Below, in pieces: positions 56,500-64,000 of a DNA stretch of 64,000 nt (positions are counted from its first letter, which is position 1; each line of letters opens with the position of its first letter). The stretch comes from Macrophomina tecta (Eukaryota; Ascomycota; Dothideomycetes; Botryosphaeriales; Botryosphaeriaceae): positions 1,860,001 through 1,924,000 of the forward strand of contig JAKSGN010000038.1 of assembly GCA_024180945.1 (NCBI GenBank). The letters are read 5' to 3'. Made by a program: the position numbers and the translations under genes. The notes beneath the pieces were generated by a model. It was not told where the DNA came from. It did not search any database and saw only the letters and a program-made list of their open reading frames with translations.

Positions 56500-59175
56500 A
56501 TGTCAACCACCGACGCGGGCAGCGTTCCTACCGCTACGGGTAGCCTGGACGATGTCTTAGAAAGCTCTACGCACGCGGAGAAACGTTTTCCAAGCGAAAT
56601 TAGTACTATTCTAGGGCAGGTAACTCTGGCTACAGAATCAACGCGCGACACCAACACGGCCGCCGCCTCCTTCAACGAAACGTTCAACACTAACGACGAG
56701 ACTAACGATAACGACCCGACGCCTCTTACCCCACCCCCCGAGGCTACCTACTCTTCTCTCGCCGCGGCAGAACAAGCACTAGGTAGCTAGGCGCGAGCTC
56801 ATAGCTACGCCTATCGCGTACTCCGCTCAAAGAAGACGCAACAACAACGTAAAGAGAAAAGAGTACTAAGGAGTAGAGAGCTCTATTGCGATATAATATA
56901 CGAGCATATATCTACTACGACTAAACGTAAGACGACTCAGAGAGGCTACAGCTGCCTCCATCGCGTGTTAATCGCGCGCGTAGGTGACGGTGACGAGTGG
57001 GAGGTTACTATACCTATCGCAGGCCACGTCAAGGCCGTGCGTATTACTCCATCAACTAACCCGCTATTGCGCAATATTATCATTACTCATAATGCGTCTC
57101 TTGATCCTTCTACACATCCTGCTCACCGCAAGCGTACGCCAGAGGTTATAGCAAAGATTCGCGAGCTTACTAATCAAGGCACGCCGCCGAAGCGTACATA
57201 GAGTATTATTACTAGCGACGCGGCTCTCAACGCCTCTTACATCACCATCCAAGACGTTAAGTACGAGAAGCGGCAGTATAAGCTCGAGCGCCTACAAGGC
57301 CGGACTCCTACCCAAGCGCTCCTTAACGAGCTAAAAGACGACTCTAACTGGTTTACCTATTATACTCTTAACAGCCAACAGCAGCTTAATACGCTTTTCT
57401 TCGCGCATAAGATAAGCCTCCAGGCGCTAAAGCGCTGGCACGGCGTCGTCCTTCTTAACTATACGTACAAGACTAATATATACAAGATGCCGCTTCTACA
57501 CATCATCGGCGTCGACTACACGAGTAGTAGTTTCACCATTAGCTTCTACTTCATCGCACGCGAGGACGAGGATACCTACTCTACAGCTATTAGATTCTTC
57601 AAACGAGCCCTTGGCAATAATCTTATTCCAGGCGTATTCGTCACCGACAAGGATCGAGCGCTAAAGAACGCCCTTACCGCTTATTTCCCTTCATCTACAC
57701 AGCTTCTCTGTGCTTAGCACGTCTACACCAACGTGCTTAAGCACGCGCACAAGGTTTGGATTATACACAACGGCCAAGAGCCTGAATTTCAAGAGCAGCA
57801 GCAGCAGCTACGCGAAGCGTTTATAAGCCGTTAGAAGGAGGTAATAAACACCGCCACGCAAGAGGACTTTACTAGCCGTTAGCAGAAGCTCTATACCGAC
57901 TACAACTCACAGAAGGGCCTCCTTGGCTATATTCGCAAAGAGTAGAAGCCTTGCAAGGAGCAGTAGTATACGGCATAGACGAGCCGTCATCGTCATTACG
58001 GCAACTCCGTCACCTCACGGCTTGAGGGCGCTCATCGTCACCTTAAGAGTTACTTACTCGTCTCATCCGGCGACCTTCTGAAGGTCAAGATTGACGTTAC
58101 AACATATATTCGCGCGCAGTTCACGGCACTAAAGGCGCGTTATGCGAAGCAGTATTCGCGCCAGCTACAAGAGGCCGCGAGTAAGGCGCTATTTAACGAC
58201 GATATTAAGAGAGAGGCATCATATAAGGCGCTACAGCTACTCCTACATCAGACTCGCCTCCTCCGCCAGCAAGAGGACCGCGACGGCTTTCATAACGTTA
58301 AGAGCTACACCTGTACTAATAACTTCCAGGTGACGTACGGCCTACCTTACTATCACCGCATGCGTCGCCAGCTTAATCGTAACCCTAGCTAGCGACTCCA
58401 ACTAGATAATATTAACTCTCAGTAGCTCCTCCGCCCGGGCAAGGCTCGAGAAGGCGTTAAACGCGTGGATATAACGGGCGAGCTACCTACTCCAACGACG
58501 CGACTAGAAGCCTCGCCGGAGCCTCCTCCAGGCTCTCATAGGCACGTCTACAACCCCCGAGTAGCTCATACACGCGGCAGGCCAAGGCAGGACAACACCA
58601 CTCGTAGAGAGCCTTCGCAACACGAGGTAATTGCGAGCCAGCAGGCGGCTGCAATAGGTAAGGCGAGGAGGACAGCAAGGCCGCCTAGAAGAAGGCAGGC
58701 GGCTCCTACGGCTACAACACCAACACCAACACAGGAGGCCGTATTTACGGCCTTCGCTACGTCTCTTACGTCGATAATAGCTAATACGCTGCAGCCGACT
58801 CGTACTCCTTTAGCTAACGAGCCTCCTCCGGCGCTACTACTAAACGAGCCTCCTCCGGCGCCGCTACTGAATGAGCCTCCTCCGTCACCAACACCTCCGT
58901 CACCAACGCCTCTTTTAGCGCAACAGCCGCCTAAACAGCAGCCTCAACACCAGGCTAAACAACCAAGACGCAAGAGAGGCCGGCCGCTAGGTAGAAAGAA
59001 CACTAAGCCGCGCAAGAAGCCACAGAAGAGGCGCCTCAACAATAGCGAGTTCATTCAGGCCGCTAGCAACGACGCTAGCAACAACGCTACCGCTAGCAAC
59101 GACGCTACCGCTAGCAACGAGGCCGCTAGCAACGAGGCTAGCAACGAGGCTAGGGGCGGTTCAGACAACGCATAA
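56500..59175 (+). pseudogene. MULE transposase, 892-codon frame with ten in-frame TAG codons
   Basis: One phase stays open from ATG 56500 to TAA 59173-59175 except for TAG codons at 56788, 57199, 57715, 57832, 57880, 57943, 57964, 57976, 58390 and 58423; there is no internal TAA, TGA or frameshift. Order of parts: Thr/Asn-rich N-terminus; FAR1/WRKY-like zinc-binding region with W.VTIPIAGH and HN...HPAHR; MULE catalytic core with NYTYKTNIYKMPLL (the family has D at the first position), VTDKDRALKNAL (second Asp) and TSRLEGAHRHLK (catalytic Glu); a GLPYYH zinc-knuckle remnant (family GLPC.H); a Pro-rich tail with NEPPP repeats; an AT-hook (RKRGRPLGRK); and an ASN(D/E)A repeat. Several TAGs fall at conserved Trp positions, e.g. 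LCA-stop-HV where MULEs have LC.WH. As DNA it is inactive; see findings for alternatives. Confidence 0.92.
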
Positions 59176-59443
59176 GGCACGGGCAAGGGCATTCATACTC
59201 GGGTTAGCGTAGGGCAGGTGTGGGAGGGTCGTTTCAATCGATTCTACATAGAAAAGAGGCTCCTGGAGGCTCCTGGAGCCTATAAAGGATAAGGCAGTGA
59301 TAGAAGAGCTTATAGGTGGCTCATACGACGTCGCGGTTAGCCGCCTCGCCGTATATTTTAATACATGGACATTCACAGGAGATGAAGCCAAAATCTCCGA
59401 ATTTCAGGGTGAAAACGGTGGAGATTTTGCATATATCCCGACA

Positions 59444-59507
59444 AGGTGTCAGTTTATCGAAATCAGGTGTCAGTTTACCGAAATCAGGTGTCAGAAATGC
59501 CCATGCC
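59444..59507 (-). repeat. Right terminal inverted repeat of MULE (64 bp)
   Basis: Inverted copy of 56025-56088 with the same 14-bp cap and the same 21-bp sub-repeats; the second unit reads TTTCGA where the left has TTTTGG. Confidence 0.93.
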
Positions 59508-59516
59508 GTTCTTGAA
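59508..59516. repeat. Target-site duplication, right copy (9 bp)
   Basis: GTTCTTGAA, followed immediately by TGA at 59517-59519, which is the ancestral stop codon of the HET gene in the reading frame that enters the element on the left. Confidence 0.95.
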
Positions 59517-59658
59517 TGACTCCGACACCTGGCCCAAGGTTGCCTTTTTTTTTTTCCCCTTCTTGTCATTCAGCCCCTGCAAGTATTTTCACGGCGTCGG
59601 TCGTTTGACCGTTGTACCGGAGGTGTGTGTGAAGGAGAATTTCAGTCCATGTACTTAC

Positions 59659-60127
59659 CTTCCAATGCCGTATATGAGCATTCCCCTACGAAACTCTCTC
59701 TGAGGACAATCATATCGCACAGATCCAGCGACACCCAGTTACTACGAATTTCAGCCTCATAAATTTCGACAGCAACGAACTCATCCGGTAGAAGGTGACG
59801 ATGGTGGTGTAACTGTGACTCGAGCTCGCGCCAGATGTGCAGCCACTTGTCGGGGGGTTGCCTCCCCTTCGTGCCCTGCGCCGCCTCGAACGCGTTGAAT
59901 TCTCCCACTCGCCCGAAGCGGACCAGAACTCGCCGCATAAATGGCCTGAATTGTCCCATCCAATTCCGTCCGGTCTTCACCGTCGGTGCTCGGTAGATAT
60001 GCCTGTCTCTGCGATAGCCGCGCTTTGTAGATGTAACCTTGAGCGAGTATATAAGCCAAAAGATGTGGGAGAAGTCTGTTGTTTGACCCCCCAGGCCGAT
60101 TCTCGAATTTCCTCTTTGCTTTTCTCC
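59659..60127 (-). CDS. Exon-like reading frame of an unknown gene (partial)
   Basis: Open from a TGA at 60130-60128 down to 59642. The translation has a natural protein composition (e.g. NWMGQFRPFMRRVLVRFGRV, DKWLHIWRELESQLHHHRHL, DEFVAVEIYEAEIRSNW) but I recognise no family. A strong donor GGTAAGT lies at 59659/59658; splicing to the TTGCAG acceptor near 59578 would end the frame at 59568-59566. There is no early Met (first at 59959), so any 5' exon is missing or the gene is broken. It overlaps the promoter of the plus-strand small secreted protein, so at most one of the two may be functional. Confidence 0.3.
60048..60054 (+). promoter_or_regulatory. TATA box
   Basis: TATATAA, about 80 nt before the ATG at 60133, with a pyrimidine-rich leader directly before that ATG. 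This is the clearest core promoter in the window. Confidence 0.55.
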
Positions 60128-60132
60128 TCACA

Positions 60133-60372
60133 ATGGGCCTTCTCCAATCCGCTGGTCTCCTTTCCGGCACCCTCGCTGCTGCTGCTTTCCTAGCAAGCAA
60201 TGCCGCCGCCGGCGCCCTTGCTCGGTCTGACCAATTTCCGTCCCCTCACCCGTCACGACGAACAGCTCAAGTAACCACCGAAGCGAATGGAGGCGCATCA
60301 CACACAAGCACGGAGCGGGAACTCAGCCTGGACGTAGAGCACACCGCAAAGCTCAGCAACATAAAAGAATAA
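60133..60372 (+). CDS. Candidate small secreted protein, 79 aa
   Basis: The ATG at 60133 is preceded by a TATA box and a CT-rich leader ending TCCTCACA. The translation begins MGLLQSAGLLSGTLAAAAFL with ASNAAAGALA after it, a good signal peptide. The mature ~50 residues are hydrophilic, Ser/Thr/Glu-rich and without cysteine, ending KLSNIKE. No family is recognised. Short, cysteine-free and next to a transposon, it could be an effector-like protein or a fragment; an intron that changes the C-terminus is possible. Confidence 0.45.
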   Translation: MGLLQSAGLLSGTLAAAAFLASNAAAGALARSDQFPSPHPSRRTAQVTTEANGGASHTSTERELSLDVEHTAKLSNIKE

Positions 60373-60568
60373 GATTGAGCCCGCGTGTCACGGAGGCACA
60401 GAAGCAATGAAACCACCGACGCCAGGCTACCCAAAACCCCCACCCACGCAGCACGGTTCCAGCACGACCGAGAAAACGCCAACGGAGACAAAGAATTACA
60501 CATCGCTCATTTACAAAGGCCCATATGGAATGAAAAGCCGTCCCGCCCGAACAAGAGGGGAAAAATGG

Positions 60569-62276
60569 TCAAATTTCGCCGCCACGAACAGAGGCCGCGC
60601 AGCCCAAGCTGCACGCCCTCCTCAAGAACGGCAGGAAGGCGTCGTCGGCGGAGCAGACGAGAGAGTCCGGGACGTAGTGCCAGTATTCGATCCACTCGGC
60701 GCGAGGGAGGATGTACTCCTTCTTGCAGACGGAGCACTGTTGGCCGCCGCTCTGCTGGACCTTTGAGGTCTCGTCGAGCGCGGCAAGAACAGGAGCAGGG
60801 GTATCAATAGGAAGCAGGTCGCGGAGGACGTCGGTGTTCGCAACTGCTTTGGCGGCGGAACGGAGAGAAAGCTCGAAAAGAGAAGGGACTCGGGAAGAGG
60901 AAGCAGGAAGGTCGGCCGCGGGAGTGTGTCCGACGCAGGGGACGGGGAACGAAGTCTGTTCGTAGGTGGTCGAAGAGGGCTGGGCAGGCGAACCTGACTG
61001 CAGGCGGCCATCGAATTCCATACGTGCAACTGCCGTTGAGGCAATGAAGACAGGCTCCTGCTTCCAGCTCGGCGGCTTATACTGCGCCTGTGGGGGACCG
61101 TTGTCCTTGGAGCGATCAGGGTTGTCGGCGTGCTCCTGCATCTTGTGGAGCAGAGACTCATGAAGCTTCAATGACCAAAGGAGCTGTTCTTTATGGTCCG
61201 CACTCTCAAACGCATCCTCCTCAAGTTCTGTCCTCAATTCATTCACCAGCTGTTGCATCTTCTCGGGTTCGGCAGGCAACTCCAAGCTGTTGTACGCGCG
61301 AAGCCCCTTGACAAAAGGGTTTGGCGTAACACTGAGCCGGGTCAGGTTCCCCTTTGGCGGCACGAGCTGCAGGAGCTCCCACGGCATCCACCTCAGCCTA
61401 TTGCCAGCCAGGTTCAATTCCTTCAAGTTCTTGAGGTTAGAAATAGCCGGAGAAATCTCGGTCAACTTGTTGATGCGCAAGCTAAGGACACCAAGGTTCT
61501 CCAGGTTCCAGATTGTGCCAGGAAGAGAGCGCAGCTGGTTGCGGGACAAGTACAGCTGCAGCGAAGGAATGAGGGTATCGTAAGCTTCCTCAGAAGGAAC
61601 CTCATGGCCAATTTTCGGATGTCGGATCAAGCCATTCAGTGGTAGAAGAAGATCGTCTGGGATGGAGCGCAGTTGCATCCCCCTATCCTGATTAGAATAC
61701 CTGACGAGCGTGACGTGTCTGGACTACTCACGACAGATCAACTCTCTCATTGTCCTCTTCCAAGCATTCCTCCACTCTGCCACGAGCAAGCTTCTGCTCG
61801 GGGGCGGGTGGTTCCGCGACGCGCACCGGGCGCGCGGCAGCCAGTGATATTGTCTCTGGTTCACTGGGCCTGGCGACTTGGCCGAAGAGGGGTGGGCCGG
61901 TGCTGGCAGCGGCCAACTTCTCAATGAGGGAGTCGTCGGAAGAGTCACTGGGCAGCCAAACTCCACTGTCTTGGTTCCTGGAGAATTCAGCTTTAGGGCG
62001 AGTCCTTTCGGACTTTGGCTTGTGGCCGTGTGCGAACCATGTGCCTGCGTACTGTCTCTTCTTGCGCACGGGACTGTTGTAGTTCTCGACGTCCTCGGGA
62101 GCGTCGTCGCTGGAAAAGACGAAGGGGTCGCTGGAGGTGTGATTGGCCGGGTCGTTGTGCTCGTGCAGCGATTGGGAGCGGGCGCGCTTCTTGGTGTGGG
62201 AGGCGGTGGTCGGAAGCAGCGGAGGAGAGCTCGGGGGCTCGAGGCCCGGGAGCGGCGGACTGGAGTCGCGCGACAT
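60569..62276 (-). CDS. Leucine-rich-repeat protein with C-terminal Cys motif, 552 aa
   Basis: Two exons, 62276-61732 and 61682-60569, joined through a 49-nt intron so that NERVDLS continues into GMQLRSIPDDLLLPL (553 codons with stop). The first ~180 residues are disordered, Ser/Pro/Asp-rich with a basic NLS-like PVRKKRQ and KKRARS. Leucine-rich repeats occupy about 183-300: LQLYLSRNQLRSLPGTIWNL, LGVLSLRINKLTEISPAISN, LKELNLAGNRLRWMPWELL. A helical region follows (residues 320-370). Near the C-terminus CSVCKKEYILPRAEWIEYWH and a later Cys pair (CSLGC) suggest a small zinc-binding module. LRR proteins of this size are common in ascomycetes; the partner is unknown and the nuclear location is inferred from the basic clusters. 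Confidence 0.88.
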
Positions 62277-63325
62277 GCTGGGCGGAAGCGCAGAGGGTGC
62301 TGCGCAGCGGACGCTGAGCGAAAACAAACGAGGGCGCAACGTGGGCGCCGCTGTCGCGTGAGGGGCGGTGACGCAAAAGCAAAGCGGGAGGCTGGCGACA
62401 GACGCGTCGCGCAGCGATACCGGGCGGGCTGGCGGACGCGGGCGCGGAGCGCAGTCACGCAGCGGACGGCGGGCCGAAGCCCTGGGGGCGAAGCCGGGAT
62501 GGCGCAGGCGCAGGCGCAGGGGCGGGCGGGGCGATAGCAATGGCGGGAGCCGTTGGCGAGAGAGGGCAGGAGGGAGAGCGGGCTGTGGACGAGTTGTTGA
62601 TGCACGCGTGGTGGCGCTGGCGGCGGGCGGGCGGCTGGGATGCGCCCCTAGAGCACAGTACCTACCGTAGCGTCATCGAGTGTTGTCCCCGTGGCCCGAG
62701 CCGCGCACGCATGTGCGCCGGGCTTCCTGAGGCCCCAGCGACACCTCGCACCTGAACAGCTGCAGGCGGCCAGGCAGGCCGCACGTGGCGCTGTCTCTCC
62801 CTGCGCCTCGCGGGTGGCAGCGTCGCTTGCCGTGTGTTCGTGCAATCGAGGCTCACGGCCCAATCGAGCTTGCCGCCCGCTCACCTTCTCGTCCCGGTGC
62901 GCCTGCCGCTGACAGCCCCGGCCGTGGTCCCGACAGCCAGCGCCTGCTGATGCAGATCAGTGCTTGCGGCATGCCGCCCGCCTGCCCGCCTATTGGCCGC
63001 TGGCTTCCCACCTTCTCTATAGCTGATGGTCTAAGTGCCTGTTTCAACCTCGTCGTCGCCTGCGCTCCGTCTGATTGGCCGTTCTGCCTACCCTGTTTGC
63101 CTGCTGCTGGGCTCAGGCACCATGCGGGTGCTGGTTGGAGCCAGCGGGGCCCTCCCGAAACCAGTCCACGAGCTCCAGCCTGGCCGTGCTGCCTCAGGGC
63201 ATAAAGTCCCGCCGCTGCCCCTCTCGCAAAATGCACCAGCAAGTAATTCACCGCCGCTAATCCCAAGTCCTGCTAAGGGTAATCCCTCTTCTTTCCCAAA
63301 GCAGCAGTCTATCGTTTTCGGAATC
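62277..63325. other. Divergent promoter region
   Basis: About 1 kb between the start of the LRR gene (-) and the start of the phosphodiesterase gene (+). GC-rich on the left, with shadow frames only. Confidence 0.5.
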
Positions 63326-64000
63326 ATGGGCGAGGGTACGTGACACTTTCCGTCTCTGTTTCGTGCCTCTCCAACACTAACTGTCGCCAGGCGGAATCAT
63401 CGATTTAATAAATGGGACTCCCTACCCATGGACTCTCAACAGCCAGAGCTCATATCAGATGAAGGCGTGGACCTTCCCCGCCACCGTTGAAGCAGGTGCG
63501 TACAACTCCCATCACGTGCCCCCCAAAACACCCGCTTATCCTGCTCAGGCGCTTCTGTTCCAGTTTACGTAGAGTGGAACCAAGATCCCGGCAAAGATCA
63601 GGGCGACGACGGTGGCGAAGCCGTGTACTCCATGGACGGCACCTCAGCCACTTTCCAAGTCCAGGCCAGGAACACCGACGGTTTCAACCTCGAGGTCTAC
63701 CTCACCGCGGTTGAGACCCAGAATAACGCCGCTGGGAGCACCATTAGCTTGGGGTGGAACCACAACCATGCCGTCAACTTCGTCGTCGGTGGCGAGCAAG
63801 GAGCGTTTACTTCGAACAATCCCTCCGTCGATTGGATGCACCAGAACTTGGGCACGCTCGGTGACCGCAAGCTCCGTCAGATTTGCATGCCCGGCTCGCA
63901 TGATGCAGGCATGAGCGAATTCAACTCCCACACCGGACTCGTCAGAGACACGAACACTTTGACCCAGAAATTCAACATCGCCGAGCAACTGGCCGCTGGC
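63326..64000 (+). CDS. PI-PLC-X-like phosphodiesterase, 5' part (runs off the window)
   Basis: Exons: 63326-63335 (10 nt), 63391-63495 and 63549 onwards; introns of 55 and 53 nt. The product starts MGEGGIIDLINGTPYPW and has no signal peptide. Residues ~1-125 form a beta-rich N-terminal domain (SYQMKAWTFPATVEAG, VYVEWNQDPG, ATFQVQARNTDGFNLEVYLT). It then enters a TIM-barrel phosphodiesterase of the PI-PLC X type: RKLRQICMPGSHDAGMSEF contains the usual first catalytic His in SHD. The remainder of the barrel lies beyond base 64000. Fungal proteins with this architecture are described as PLC-like phosphodiesterases; substrate unknown. Confidence 0.85.

Larger units (their letters stand above)
56025..59507 (+). 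mobile_element. Mutator-like (MULE) DNA transposon, 3,483 bp
   Basis: Complete-looking element with 64-bp terminal inverted repeats (56025-56088 and 59444-59507), a perfect 9-bp target-site duplication outside them, and one long transposase frame reading rightwards. It belongs to the fungal MULE/Hop-like group by transposase motifs and duplication length. It sits in the 3' end of the HET gene, same strand. The identical duplications and near-identical ends suggest a fairly recent insertion, whereas the transposase has many inactivating TpG-to-TpA changes; it may therefore have moved as a copy mobilised in trans, or have been mutated after insertion. Confidence 0.95.

Noticed and set aside
58142..58333. 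Alternative frame inside the transposase
   Set aside because: It is in another phase from the motif-bearing frame and has no transposase content.

Overview
The window is nuclear DNA of a filamentous ascomycete (Pezizomycotina). Short 50-100 nt GT-AG introns carrying CTAAC/CTGAC branch sites interrupt most genes, intergenic spaces are GC-rich with mononucleotide A/T runs, and the gene set (HET-domain protein, fungal rhodopsin-like membrane protein, INSIG, cytochrome c1, Ies1, class I HDAC) is typical of this group. A member of the Dothideomycetes is my best guess, but that is impression rather than proof. All exon joins below were worked out by hand from reading frame, splice signals and family similarity.

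Layout. 0-13 kb is a housekeeping block: a TUG/ASPL-type UBX protein (-), a small secreted protein with duplicated CPYPG motifs (-), cytochrome c1 (+), a CAMK-like protein kinase (+) and eIF2 gamma (+). 13.5-21 kb holds an INSIG-domain ER protein (+) and, after a 4 kb gap, an amino-acid permease (-) preceded by a 5.8 kb GC-rich gene-poor stretch. 26.7-34.1 kb is a minus-strand run of two chromatin genes (INO80 subunit Ies1, RPD3-type deacetylase) and a J-domain protein with tiny first exons. 35.6-41.7 kb has a Gly/Ser/Tyr-rich membrane protein (+), a ZZ zinc-finger protein with a long Glu/Ala/Pro-repeat N-terminus (+) and a degenerate nucleotide-sugar-dehydrogenase-like protein (-). 41.7-48.5 kb has no convincing gene. 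A rhodopsin-like membrane protein (+) follows at 48.5 kb.

The most striking region is 53.4-59.6 kb. A HET-domain gene is interrupted by a 3,483-bp Mutator-like (MULE) DNA transposon with 64-bp terminal inverted repeats and a perfect 9-bp target-site duplication. The insertion lies between the last sense codon and the stop codon of the HET gene, so it only adds seven residues. The transposase keeps one reading frame of 892 codons but contains ten internal stops, all TAG, mostly at positions where tryptophan is expected. TpG is almost absent from the catalytic core while CpA is abundant, and the flanking non-coding parts of the same element are not depleted. TpG-to-TpA changes also remove the first catalytic Asp. 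This is either strand-biased RIP-like mutation or, more speculatively, a message that A-to-I RNA editing could repair (UAG to UGG).

The right end holds a possible small secreted protein with a clear TATA box (+), an overlapping exon-like reading frame (-), a leucine-rich-repeat protein (-) and the 5' part of a PI-PLC-X-like phosphodiesterase (+) that runs off the window.
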